Shown here in pieces: positions 44,331 to 55,105 of a stretch of DNA of 61,565 nucleotides. Positions within the stretch are counted from its first letter, which is position 1; the number at the start of each line of letters is the position of its first letter. Position numbers and translations under genes: made by a program. This DNA comes from Candidatus Caccoplasma merdipullorum (GTDB lineage: Bacteria; Bacteroidota; Bacteroidia; Bacteroidales; G3-4614): contig JADIMW010000068.1 of assembly GCA_017694415.1 (NCBI GenBank), positions 1-61,565 of the forward strand, written 5' to 3'. Below the pieces are notes generated by a model that ran no database searches, was not told where the DNA came from, and worked only from the letters and a program-made list of their open reading frames with translations.

Positions 44331-44825
44331 TCACTTCCTGTTCAATTCTATTACTTCCATATCTTTGAATGATTCTCCGTCGATTGTGAAACAGAGTATC
44401 GTCCTTACGCACTGGGCTCCGTAGATGCCGGCCGCCCCGGGGTTTATATGCAGCAAGTCCAGCGATTCGTCGTACATCACTTTCAGGATATGCGAGTGGC
44501 CCGAAACGAAAAGACGCGGGGGATTCCTGAATATCTCCGGTTTTACTTCCGGAGCATACCGTCCGGGATAGCCACCAATATGCGTCATCCATACCGATAC
44601 GTTCTCTATCTCGAAACGCTGATGTTTGGGGCATATACCTCTTATATCTTGTCCGTCTATATTTCCATATACCGCACGCAACGGTTTTATCTCCTGCAAC
44701 CGCCGTATTATCTCCATAGACCCTATATCGCCGCTATGCCATATCTCATCGCATTGAGAAAAGTATTTTGCATAGCGGTCGTCCCAATATCCGTGGGTAT
44801 CGGATAGAACTCCTATTCTGACCAT
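44331..44825 (-). CDS. YfcE/MJ0936-type metallophosphoesterase
   Basis: I start it at 44825 (MVRIGVLSDTHGYWDD), giving 164 residues; the track's extra 65 residues overlap the next gene and are low-complexity. Metal ligands: SDTHG, WHSGDIG, YGNIDG, VWMTHIGGYP, VSGHSH. These enzymes cleave phosphodiesters with Mn or similar metal. Only 11 nt after the acetyltransferase gene, so probably co-transcribed. Confidence 0.92.
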   Translation of the reverse strand: MVRIGVLSDTHGYWDDRYAKYFSQCDEIWHSGDIGSMEIIRRLQEIKPLRAVYGNIDGQDIRGICPKHQRFEIENVSVWMTHIGGYPGRYAPEVKPEIFRNPPRLFVSGHSHILKVMYDESLDLLHINPGAAGIYGAQCVRTILCFTIDGESFKDMEVIELNRK

Positions 44826-44836
44826 ATTCAGGGTTG

Positions 44837-45394
44837 TTAGAATGACAATTGTTTTATTGCGCGTGCCGGATTTCCGACAGCGACACAATTGTCGGGTATA
44901 TCTTTTACTACGACACTGCCCGCTCCTATCGTTACATTGTTGCCTATGGTTACACCGGGGCATATCGTTACACTGCCGCCTATCCATACGTTGTCGCCTA
45001 TGGTTACTCCCCTGCTCCATTCTATTGCGCGGTTACGTTCTACGGGATTGAGGGGATGGCACGCGGTATATATGCTTACGTTCGGACCGATAAAGGCATT
45101 TTTTCCTATCTTTACGACACCTTCGTCGAGAACGGTAAATCCGAAGTTTGCAAAGAAATCTTCTCCTACAATTATATTTTTTCCGTAATCGCAATAAAAC
45201 GGCTGCAATATGGTAAAGCGTTCGCCATGCGCCCCCAACAGTTCGTCCAACATCCGACGCATCGTTTCTTTGTCGGACGGGAGCAGCATGTTGTATTTGT
45301 GCAGGAGCATCTTTACGTTTGTCAGTTCTTCTACCAGTTCGGGTGAAGAAGCTGTATATGGGAGTCCTGCCAGCATTTTTTCTCGTTCTGTCAT
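44837..45394 (-). CDS. Maltose/galactoside O-acetyltransferase family protein
   Basis: 185 residues. Mac domain at the N-terminus (TEREKMLAGLPYTASSPEL), then a left-handed parallel beta-helix of hexapeptides (GKNIIVGEDFFANFG, GVTIGDNVWIGG, GVTIGNNVTIGAGSVV) with the catalytic His in ACHPLNPVERN. It moves acetyl from acetyl-CoA to a sugar hydroxyl. Substrate not readable. Confidence 0.93.
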   Translation of the reverse strand: MTEREKMLAGLPYTASSPELVEELTNVKMLLHKYNMLLPSDKETMRRMLDELLGAHGERFTILQPFYCDYGKNIIVGEDFFANFGFTVLDEGVVKIGKNAFIGPNVSIYTACHPLNPVERNRAIEWSRGVTIGDNVWIGGSVTICPGVTIGNNVTIGAGSVVVKDIPDNCVAVGNPARAIKQLSF

Positions 45395-45442
45395 ATATGG
45401 ATGATTTGTGCCGCTAATTTACAAAACCGACGGTAGAGAGAC

Positions 45443-45496
45443 AAAAAAATAGCCCGACCTCTTTTACCTGTCCGGTATAAAAAAGTCGGGTATTTT
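45443..45496 (-). terminator. Terminator between groEL and the acetyltransferase gene
   Basis: Stem formed by ATAGCCCGAC and GTCGGGTAT with one bulged base, flanked by AAAAAA on the left and TTTTT on the right. It ends the minus-strand groSL transcript. Confidence 0.75.
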
Positions 45497-45537
45497 TCAG
45501 GCTCTGCCTTATAGAGCCGTCTGGTGTGGAACCGGTA

Positions 45538-47187
<1,650 letters not shown>

Positions 47188-47209
47188 TTATTTTATTATT
47201 CCAAATTTA

Positions 47210-47482
47210 TTATTTCAATACAGCCAATATGTCAGACTGACGCATGATAAGATATTTTACTCCGTCGAATTCGACTTCCGTTCCGGAATATTTGCCGTAA
47301 AGTACGGTATCTCCCTCCTTTACAACCATTTCTTCGTCTTTAGTTCCGTTTCCGGTTGCGATAACTTCGCCCTGCAACGGTTTCTCTTTAGCCGAGTCGG
47401 GGATTATAATGCCACCTACTGTCTTCTCTTCTGCAGGTGCGGGTTTTACCAGCACTCTGTCTGCTGACGGTTTGATATTCAT
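47210..47482 (-). CDS. groS: Co-chaperonin GroES
   Basis: 90 residues. [19 protein letters not shown], the mobile loop [18 protein letters not shown], and [15 protein letters not shown]. Caps the GroEL ring. First gene of the operon. Confidence 0.97.
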   Translation of the reverse strand: MNIKPSADRVLVKPAPAEEKTVGGIIIPDSAKEKPLQGEVIATGNGTKDEEMVVKEGDTVLYGKYSGTEVEFDGVKYLIMRQSDILAVLK

Positions 47483-47719
47483 TTTGTTTCTATTTTAAAG
47501 TTAGTAATTTTAATTTCCTTTTGCCGTACTTCTTTTGTACGGCTGCTTTTTGTATTGCCAATTTTGTGCCAAACATTAAAGGGGGCTCAAATATGACAAA
47601 ACGACAGACTTATTTGATACGGAGACTGACAAGTTTGCAAGTCCGATATCGGAAGTCGGTTGTGTTTTATCTCATTATTTAGACTTCATGTCGAGGATTG
47701 TGCTAAATTTGCATTCGTT

Positions 47720-49627
47720 ATGCTTGAATCAGATATTTATTCCATATTGAAGCGTTACTGGGGGTATGATTCTTTCAGACCTTTGCAGGAGGATATTATC
47801 AAATCTGTCCTTTCGGGAAAGGATACTTTGGCTCTGATGCCCACAGGCGGCGGAAAGTCCATTACCTTTCAGGTTCCGGCTCTTGCTCTGGAGGGGACAT
47901 GTATCGTCATTACTCCGCTTATTGCTCTTATGGAGGACCAAGTAGCCAATCTCAGAAGGATAGATGTAAAGGCGGCGCACATACACTCGGGCATGACGCG
48001 CAATGAAATTGCAACGACTCTCGAAAACTGCATATACGGAAACTACAAATTGCTTTATGTCTCACCGGAGAGACTTGCAAGCGAAATTTTCATCGAGAAA
48101 CTTAAATTGATGCGGGTATCGATGATTGTTGTGGATGAGGCTCACTGTATATCGCAATGGGGGTATGATTTTCGCCCGGCATATCTTAATATAGGAGAAC
48201 TCCGCAAGTTGCTTCCCGACAAGCCTGTTCTGGCTCTTACTGCCACTGCGACGCCTGAAGTGGCTACAGATATTCAAAAAAATCTGTTTTTCAGAGAAGA
48301 GCTCCTTTTTAAAACAAGTTTTGCTCGTCCCAACATAGCTTATGTGGTTAGAAAGACTGATGACAAAATTGCCGAACTGGTCGGAATTTTAAAGAAAGTT
48401 CCGGGAAGCGCCATTGTTTATGTCCGCAACAGGCGGAGATGCAAAGAGATTGCCTCCGAACTGCAAGAACGCGATATTAGTGCAGATTTTTTCCATGCGG
48501 GACTCGATTCGCGTATTAAAAGGAAAAAACAACAACTGTGGAAAGACGGGGCATGTCGGGTAATTGTTGCAACCAACGCTTTCGGCATGGGGATAGACAA
48601 ACCCGATGTAAGGGTGGTGGTTCATATAGATTTGCCTAATTCGCCTGAAGAGTATTTTCAGGAAGCCGGCAGATGCGGTCGCGACGGAAAAAAATCGTAC
48701 GCCGTTGCCTTGTACTCCGATAAGGATAAACAGGTACTTAAAAAGAGAATTATCGATACTTTTCCCGAAAAGGAGTTTATCCTGCAAGTATATGAATCAT
48801 TGTGCAATTATCTGCAGGTTGCCGTCGGCTTTGGAGAAGGGGGAATGCACGATTTTGAAATAAACAGTTTCAGGGAGCGGTACGGCTACCCTCTCCTGCC
48901 GTTATATAATGCCTTGAAGATATTGGAACTGTGCGGATATATTGAATATGTGGAGAATGTCGATACGTCGGCAAGACTGATGATTATCGTGGACAGAGAG
49001 GAGCTTTACAGGTGGTCGCCGGTAAACCCGACAGATGAAACTGTTCTGGAATGTGTAATGCGTTCGTACAGCGGTCTTTTTACCGAATATTCACCTGTTC
49101 AGGCCGATGTTATTGCAAGACGCACCGGCTTGTCGGCTGATGAAGTTTATAAGTCGTTAGTATCCATATCGAAACAGAAAATAATACATTACATCCCCCG
49201 CAAACAAACACCATATATCTATTTTTCTGCTCCGCGCGAGGAGCAGAAATATGTATCTATTCCCAAAGCCGTTTATGAAGAGAGGAAAGAACGGTTTGTC
49301 AAAAGGATAGAAATGATGATTAAGTATGTTACGCACGATAAAAAATGCCGGCAACTGATGTTGTTGGAATATTTCGGAGAGAAAGGCGGCAGACCTTGCG
49401 GAATGTGCGATAATTGTCTGAAACGTGAAAGTGATGAAATATCCGAAAAGGAATTTGCCGAGATAATGCATGCAATAAAAATATTGCTTGCAAAAAAGAA
49501 TATGTCTGCAAGAGAGATTGCCGAGGAACTGCCGTACAGGAAGGAAAACGTAATAGAGGTTTTGCGCTTTCTGTCGGACGAAGGATATATCGGCAACGAT
49601 GATGGTTTATATTTTCAGTGGAACTAA
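47720..49627 (+). CDS. recQ: ATP-dependent DNA helicase RecQ
   Basis: I start at 47720 (MLESDIYSILKRYWGY), as in relatives; 635 residues. Helicase motifs: MPTGGGKS (I), DEAHCISQWGYDFRP (II and aromatic loop), TATATPEV (III), QEAGRCGRDG (VI). The zinc cluster Cys of RecQ-Ct are present (KCRQLML, CGMCDNCLKRE), with an added C-terminal HTH-like helix region. 3'-5' helicase in recombination repair. A TAAATTTG -7 box (47704-47711) lies only 9 nt before the ATG, so the leader would be very short. Confidence 0.96.
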   Translation: MLESDIYSILKRYWGYDSFRPLQEDIIKSVLSGKDTLALMPTGGGKSITFQVPALALEGTCIVITPLIALMEDQVANLRRIDVKAAHIHSGMTRNEIATTLENCIYGNYKLLYVSPERLASEIFIEKLKLMRVSMIVVDEAHCISQWGYDFRPAYLNIGELRKLLPDKPVLALTATATPEVATDIQKNLFFREELLFKTSFARPNIAYVVRKTDDKIAELVGILKKVPGSAIVYVRNRRRCKEIASELQERDISADFFHAGLDSRIKRKKQQLWKDGACRVIVATNAFGMGIDKPDVRVVVHIDLPNSPEEYFQEAGRCGRDGKKSYAVALYSDKDKQVLKKRIIDTFPEKEFILQVYESLCNYLQVAVGFGEGGMHDFEINSFRERYGYPLLPLYNALKILELCGYIEYVENVDTSARLMIIVDREELYRWSPVNPTDETVLECVMRSYSGLFTEYSPVQADVIARRTGLSADEVYKSLVSISKQKIIHYIPRKQTPYIYFSAPREEQKYVSIPKAVYEERKERFVKRIEMMIKYVTHDKKCRQLMLLEYFGEKGGRPCGMCDNCLKRESDEISEKEFAEIMHAIKILLAKKNMSAREIAEELPYRKENVIEVLRFLSDEGYIGNDDGLYFQWN

Positions 49628-49813
49628 CTCGGATATAACTTCAATATGTCGGGATTAGAAACTGCTTGCGGATTGCCCTGTGGCCATTTTTATAATCGGA
49701 CGCATAAATACCTAAAGCAATGTTTTCGGATTTTCAGTCAATCATAGAAATTTATTATAATTGAAACAGATAAACCTCTTGTAAATAAACTTACACTATC
49801 GTCCCGTAATAAA

Positions 49814-49845
49814 AACGGAGAGGAACCGACAGGTCTCTCTCCGTT
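49814..49845 (+). terminator. Terminator between recQ and the DUF4878 gene
   Basis: Stem AACGGAGAG / CTCTCCGTT, with AAAA before and TTCTGTTT after. Works for both convergent genes. Confidence 0.7.
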
Positions 49846-49866
49846 CTTCTGTTTCATGAACGATTG

Positions 49867-50274
49867 TTATTTACCGACATCCATAAGCCATTCGTCGCCG
49901 ACCTTAACCATCTTCTGGTCGTCTTCAGTTTCACTGCCGTCGCCGAATACTTGTTTGAATTTAACTACTGCCGTGTTACCGTCTTCTGATATTTCTTCGG
50001 AAAGAACTACAATTTCTTTCAATCCTCCTTTTTTATCAAGAGACGATTTTCCTTTGCTTTCAATCATCTCTTTGTAACTCTCGCGTATGGCATCGGCTTT
50101 TTCCTTGTTTTCGTCGGAAATATATATTCCGCTTGTAAGTTTGTCATAATCTCCGCTTACCATACCTGAGGAATAGTTTTCAAATGCTGCCGACGGGGTT
50201 GAATTTGATCCGGAACACGATACCATAAGCAACATGGCGGCAAATACTGCGCTTAAATAAATAAATCTTTTCAT
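49867..50274 (-). CDS. DUF4878 lipoprotein
   Basis: 135 residues with a lipoprotein signal (VFAAMLLMVSCSG). The mature part matches the small NTF2-like DUF4878 fold (PSAAFENYSSGMVSGDYDKL, DEWLMDVGK). Such lipoproteins are abundant in Bacteroidota and probably bind small ligands at the envelope; the role is unknown. Monocistronic. Confidence 0.85.
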   Translation of the reverse strand: MKRFIYLSAVFAAMLLMVSCSGSNSTPSAAFENYSSGMVSGDYDKLTSGIYISDENKEKADAIRESYKEMIESKGKSSLDKKGGLKEIVVLSEEISEDGNTAVVKFKQVFGDGSETEDDQKMVKVGDEWLMDVGK

Positions 50275-50321
50275 CGTACTAAATAATTTAATTAATGAAT
50301 AATATTGGGGTCTTGTATATG

Positions 50322-50942
50322 CTATCTTATAAACTGGTATATCAATTCAAGTTTTTTATTCCCGGATATATCTCCGGGCATTATGTATATTCCTCCCAAT
50401 GCGGGAATGTGCGCTACCGTCCTTCTCCCTTCGGAAAGATCAATTCCGCTTTCGGCATACACGAAATTTACCATTTCCGTACAATACATCTTCGTCGTAT
50501 CGTCCAGATTGTAGTCATGGTCGAAGAGCGTTCCCCGTTTTGCTATCTCCACGGCATGTTCTGCGGCACGATGCACTGAGGCTGTATCGCCGTCATATCT
50601 CATTATTGCCCCGCGTGATGCCTTGTCGAATGCGTAAAACTTCGATAGAGGTTCTATTTTTACCCTGTCAACGTCTCCTTCAAACTCCAATTCATCCGGA
50701 ACGGCGTGGACGACATACCACTTTCCGTCTATCTGTTTTAAAATACCAACATGTGAGAAAACACCTTTTTCATCTGCCGCAAGTACCACCCTGCTCAATA
50801 TTCCCATTCCGCGTCTGAATGCCAAATCGCCATCGGAAAATTCATCTTCCGGAAAAACCGCTTCATCTTTTGTGTCTTTTCGGGAACATGAGATTACAGT
50901 TCCAGATATCATCAGAAATATTATAATGATATATTTTTTCAT
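50322..50942 (-). CDS. YiiX/NlpC-P60-like permuted papain hydrolase, lipoprotein
   Basis: I use the second Met (50942, MKKYIIIIFLM), which starts a lipoprotein signal ending SGTVISCSR; 206 residues. Conserved parts: DGDLAFRRG, the catalytic His in VFSHVGI, and the catalytic Cys in KMYCTEMVNFVY, the His-before-Cys order of permuted papain-like enzymes. Relatives cleave amide or ester bonds in peptides, cell wall or lipids. Likely periplasmic. Confidence 0.88.
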   Translation of the reverse strand: MKKYIIIIFLMISGTVISCSRKDTKDEAVFPEDEFSDGDLAFRRGMGILSRVVLAADEKGVFSHVGILKQIDGKWYVVHAVPDELEFEGDVDRVKIEPLSKFYAFDKASRGAIMRYDGDTASVHRAAEHAVEIAKRGTLFDHDYNLDDTTKMYCTEMVNFVYAESGIDLSEGRRTVAHIPALGGIYIMPGDISGNKKLELIYQFIR

Positions 50943-51114
50943 TTTCCATAGTATGGCAAAAGTCTTAATCAAATATTTCGTATCCGACCAATGTCAAAAA
51001 CAGGATGTAACCGGCATTTTCCAACTTGAAAATTTCCTTTTTCAGTCCTCCCCTGCTCTCATCTTTCGCTGTCTTCAACCAAACGAACTTTGTCAAACAT
51101 CATTCTATATTTTA

Positions 51115-51145
51115 CAAATATATATATTTATATTCTTTTAGACAA
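51115..51145 (-). promoter_or_regulatory. Promoter of the YiiX-like lipoprotein gene
   Basis: On the minus strand TTG (51145-51143), 20 nt, then TATATTTG (51122-51115). It implies a leader of about 165 nt. Confidence 0.55.
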
Positions 51146-51389
51146 GGGATGTGTTTTTTTACTATATAAATATATGCTTTTTTATATTAAACAAATTTAT
51201 ACAATATAATCGCGAATGGAAGTTTAACTGGTATGAGACATTTTAATTATAAAATTCTTTTGTCCGAATACTGTTTGATGAATAGCATATGTTGGGCTTG
51301 CATAATGGATTCAGGAACATTTAAGGAGATTAACAGCTTTCCTGCTCACGACCGCCGTATGTTGTTTTATTTTCGTTTTTGTTAAACTA

Positions 51390-51424
51390 AACGGGCTGTG
51401 CCGATGTATCTGGCACAGCCCGTT
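51390..51424 (-). terminator. Terminator of the GH29-GEVED operon
   Basis: 13-bp perfect stem AACGGGCTGTGCC / GGCACAGCCCGTT with a 9-nt loop, 34 nt beyond the GEVED gene stop. Confidence 0.85.
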
Positions 51425-51457
51425 TCCCGGATTTGTTAATGTTATTTTTTAAATGAT

Positions 51458-54400
51458 TTATCTTACTATCACCTTCTTTACTTCCGATGAATCGCTTGTT
51501 TCAACTTTTACGAGATAGACTCCGGCAGGGAGTTGTATTTCGGCATTTCCTATAACATTATACCCTTTCTTGTAGATAAGTCCCGATTTTGCATCTATTA
51601 CATCGACTGTTGCATTTGTTGATGATGCCAGATATATTTTACCGCTTCCTCCTATTACCGAGAACGGCATATCGGTTATCTCTTCTACTCCCGATGTCGG
51701 ATTGTCTACATCGAGTATGAAATCGACTATTCCTCCTGCGTTATTCAATATAGAGTTCCCGCTATCGAAACGTCCGCACGGATCTGTGCTGTCCCAGTCG
51801 AGTTTGAAACGTATTCTGTATTCTCCCGACGCGTCCTCCGGAACGACAAATGTACCCATTCCTGCCGACCCGTCTTGTGCAGCAGTTGCTCCTGCCGAGT
51901 TTACTCCGTCGATATAGTTAAACGATACCAGCTCTTTCCAATCGGCCGAAGTACCTACATCGAAAGTATAGTTGCGATCCCAATCGACATATACATATTT
52001 ATGCATCCATGCTCCGTTAAAGGTCAATGTCGGGGTAAGCACATCGCCCGGCGAGCATTTAAGCACCTGATCGGTGTGGTCTTCATACACGCACCTGTGG
52101 GCATCTTGCGACAAACCGTTTATACTGATGGTTTGTGCCTCTCCGTTATAGGTAGCTCCTGTTATCTTCACTGCTGTCAGATACCTGTTGTCATTCCCTT
52201 CGGATGCCGGACGATCGGTTCTCGTAATTGTTGCAGTGGAGGTACAATATGCTTTTTCTCTTGTTGTTACTACCACGTTGGCGCCTGATGATGACGCGCT
52301 GACTGTTGCCGTATATACATTATCGCCCGATTCGGTATATGCTACGGGAACTCCATTTACACGTATCTTGTCGAGGAGATAATTTTCATCCGTTATGGAA
52401 ACCTCGATATTCAACGACTCGCCTGCTTCTACTTCATCACCGCTCGACATGGGGTTTCCTTCGGAATCTGTTATTGCAACAGTACAACCTTCGCCTTGGG
52501 ACAATGTCAATTTCGGTACTGATGTCGGCGGAACGGATGAGTTTATTCGGAATGTAAACAGTGTCCCGCGACGGCGTGCCTGACACGGACCGCCTCCGAG
52601 AGTATTATATGCAGGTGCTTCACCGGAGCATAATCTCATTCCGAAACACCCTATTGCAACATCGTCGGGAACGGTTATTTCCGTAAGTTTGTTTTTAACT
52701 ACTGCTCCGGGGTTGTTAAACAACTCGTATGCTTCTGTTGTAGTATTCCATTCTCCGTCCATGTTCCAATCGACATATGCGATTCCTTGCGCCCATGAAG
52801 AGTGAGGATCGCCTCCCGATACATATAGTTGAATGACATCTCCCGGACAAACTTCTGCTATACATGAGCCGGAAAGGTCGGTTATGGCACTGCTTCCTTT
52901 GGAGAATGTAAATGCTTGTACTCCGTTTACGCTCAATGATCCGCCTGAAATTCCATAGTGGTCGCCATCACCGTTATTGGGGGTTGTTCCTGCACAATAT
53001 TCGGGGAATTTGGCTTCAACTTTCATGGTAAGATTAAGATCTTCGTCAAGTCCGGTTAATGGAAGAGGATTGTTCGAGGTCATGGTTGCACCATAAGGCA
53101 TACCGTCCTTGAGCCACTGTACGAACTGGAATCCTTCTCCGGGAACGCAGGTTATTTCGACATTTGTTCCTGCGGCATATTTTCCGTCTGTTCCGGGTTC
53201 AGGCGACAGTGTAAATGTTGCGGCTCCGCTTATGCTCGGAACTGCATTGATGGAGAATCGTTCGTCATCGCCCGGGGTTACCGTTACCATAAAGTCATAT
53301 ACGGCACCTGTTCCTACGGCATCACAAGATGATGTTTCGGTAAGTTCGTTGTCTGTCATTATCAGACGCAGATATACGTCTCCTTTTACAGCATCGTCCG
53401 GCACTGTTACGTTGAACGTATTGGAGCTTGATGTTATGTTGTATGACCCGATATATTCGTCTGAATCGAACGAATGGCTCTTATCCCAGTCGGCCCATAA
53501 AGCTACATTGGCAGATGAAAGTGCGGCTGACGAATTTGCTTTTTCTATATAAAGCGAGAATGTTGTTCCACGTTTTACGTTTACGCCGCCCAATATCGAC
53601 AATCTCTGGATATTGGAGGATATTCCGTCTTCTGATGACGTGCTGCTTCCTACATAGTACAAAGCGGATTGCGATGCCGGGGTTATTGAGGCCTTACCCA
53701 GATAATATTTCGCCGGTGTCTGATATTCCGGCATGCAGAACGGTATTTCTTCGAACCTTGCTACCAGAATGATATTGTAGTCGGGACTGAACCGATATTC
53801 TGTATCGACGCTAACCAGACCTCCGGTTTCCTGATTGTACCAGCCTTTAAACCTGTATCCGGCATTAGGGGTGGCCGTAACTGTTATTGCGGTTTCTTTT
53901 TCAATCATAAGTTCCGTTACACCGCTTTCATATCCTTTGAATTTTACAGCACCCCAATCGCTTTGGTCGCTCTGACCGGTTATCTTTATTATCGGTCTTT
54001 CGGCATATTCCGATATTTCCATAGGAATATTTATTGCGTATCCATCTACTACGGAACTGCAACTTGAATATGCACCTCCTGCGACAGCATCATCGGAAGA
54101 GTCGGTCAATTTTATTCTTATCATGCAAGATGATACTGCCGTAGTTTCGGGAACGGTAATATCGGCAGTATATACTACCTCATCTCCTGAGGCAACGCCT
54201 GATATGCGTCCTATATATTCGCCTTCGGATACAAATTCCTTATCCGCATTGAAGTCGGCATATACATCGGCCACCCATGCTTCGTTTGTTCCGGAATTGC
54301 TCTTTTGTACGAATTCGACGGTGAACTCCCCGCCGGGAATAGCAACTATCGAACCTGATGCGTATTTTTCATATACGGCAGTTCTGGCATCGGATGTTAT

Positions 54401-55084
54401 CGATATATCGGTTGATGCACCTGTGGTTGTTATGCTTGATATGTAACGGTCGGACGTGATTGTTCCTCCAACATTGCAGTAATCGCTAACCGAGCGGGAT
54501 TCGCTCGACGAATTTATTACTATTTCATCGATGTATATATCTATATCGGACGACAGTCGGTTTACCGACGACTCGAGGTCGGGATAAAGCACCAGTCGAT
54601 CTATCGTATAGTTGCTGCCTTTTACTGCAAATACGGCATCGCTCCATGCTCCTGCCCGGGATTCGGATGAGGATAATGCTTGGAACTGGAACGTATTGTT
54701 CTCGGTATCCAAACCTCTCAACAGTATCCGGCTCGATACGGGTTTGTATATAAATATATGTACGTATTGTGTTTCGGTTGTGAGATTGAACGGGGTCTCG
54801 AGTTTTATTTCAACGCCGTTTCTGTCTCCTGCGTAATACGGACGAATATAATGCAACACTTTTGATGTCGGGTTCATATTGTCGGCATACGGGTTGTCTA
54901 TAACTTCGGGAGCATTGCTGCATTGTCCGGTATTGAATGGAGATGCCTCCCATGTATCCACGAACTTGGTTCCGGATGTCATTCCGTTCTCAAATGTTGC
55001 AAGAACGGTCTCTTGTGCTACTGCTTGAGATGTCAAAACAGATATGGCCAGCAGTAATACACTTATATTAAATATTTTTCTCAT
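51458..55084 (-). CDS. Giant secreted GEVED-domain surface protein
   Basis: 1208 residues. Signal peptide (ISVLLLAISVLTSQAVAQ), then an N-terminal carbohydrate-binding-like beta domain. Four GEVED domains have Asp-rich loops at about 280 (VYADFNADKEF), 533 (LWADWDKSHSFDSDE), 773 (YVDWNMDGEW) and 1036 (YVDWDRNYTF). InlB-type or bacterial repeat segments lie between (ATPNAGYRFKGWYNQETG; CVPGEGFQFVQWLKDG). The last 70 residues look like a C-terminal sorting or DUF6383-like domain (LPAGVYLVKVETSDSSEV), suggesting type IX or similar export to the surface. It is 20 nt after the fucosidase gene, so probably an adhesin or glycan-binding partner. Confidence 0.85.
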   Translation of the reverse strand: MRKIFNISVLLLAISVLTSQAVAQETVLATFENGMTSGTKFVDTWEASPFNTGQCSNAPEVIDNPYADNMNPTSKVLHYIRPYYAGDRNGVEIKLETPFNLTTETQYVHIFIYKPVSSRILLRGLDTENNTFQFQALSSSESRAGAWSDAVFAVKGSNYTIDRLVLYPDLESSVNRLSSDIDIYIDEIVINSSSESRSVSDYCNVGGTITSDRYISSITTTGASTDISITSDARTAVYEKYASGSIVAIPGGEFTVEFVQKSNSGTNEAWVADVYADFNADKEFVSEGEYIGRISGVASGDEVVYTADITVPETTAVSSCMIRIKLTDSSDDAVAGGAYSSCSSVVDGYAINIPMEISEYAERPIIKITGQSDQSDWGAVKFKGYESGVTELMIEKETAITVTATPNAGYRFKGWYNQETGGLVSVDTEYRFSPDYNIILVARFEEIPFCMPEYQTPAKYYLGKASITPASQSALYYVGSSTSSEDGISSNIQRLSILGGVNVKRGTTFSLYIEKANSSAALSSANVALWADWDKSHSFDSDEYIGSYNITSSSNTFNVTVPDDAVKGDVYLRLIMTDNELTETSSCDAVGTGAVYDFMVTVTPGDDERFSINAVPSISGAATFTLSPEPGTDGKYAAGTNVEITCVPGEGFQFVQWLKDGMPYGATMTSNNPLPLTGLDEDLNLTMKVEAKFPEYCAGTTPNNGDGDHYGISGGSLSVNGVQAFTFSKGSSAITDLSGSCIAEVCPGDVIQLYVSGGDPHSSWAQGIAYVDWNMDGEWNTTTEAYELFNNPGAVVKNKLTEITVPDDVAIGCFGMRLCSGEAPAYNTLGGGPCQARRRGTLFTFRINSSVPPTSVPKLTLSQGEGCTVAITDSEGNPMSSGDEVEAGESLNIEVSITDENYLLDKIRVNGVPVAYTESGDNVYTATVSASSSGANVVVTTREKAYCTSTATITRTDRPASEGNDNRYLTAVKITGATYNGEAQTISINGLSQDAHRCVYEDHTDQVLKCSPGDVLTPTLTFNGAWMHKYVYVDWDRNYTFDVGTSADWKELVSFNYIDGVNSAGATAAQDGSAGMGTFVVPEDASGEYRIRFKLDWDSTDPCGRFDSGNSILNNAGGIVDFILDVDNPTSGVEEITDMPFSVIGGSGKIYLASSTNATVDVIDAKSGLIYKKGYNVIGNAEIQLPAGVYLVKVETSDSSEVKKVIVR

Positions 55085-55105
55085 ATTAGTCTTGTATTTT
55101 CAAAA

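Larger units (their letters stand above)
50973..51457. other. 485-bp intergenic region
   Basis: Very AT-rich. It contains a minus-strand promoter for the YiiX-like gene (51145-51115) and the terminator at 51390-51424. No credible coding frame is seen. Confidence 0.6.

Noticed and set aside
47483-47719. CIRCE/HrcA operator upstream of groES
   Set aside because: No TTAGCACTC-N9-GAGTGCTAA inverted repeat is visible.
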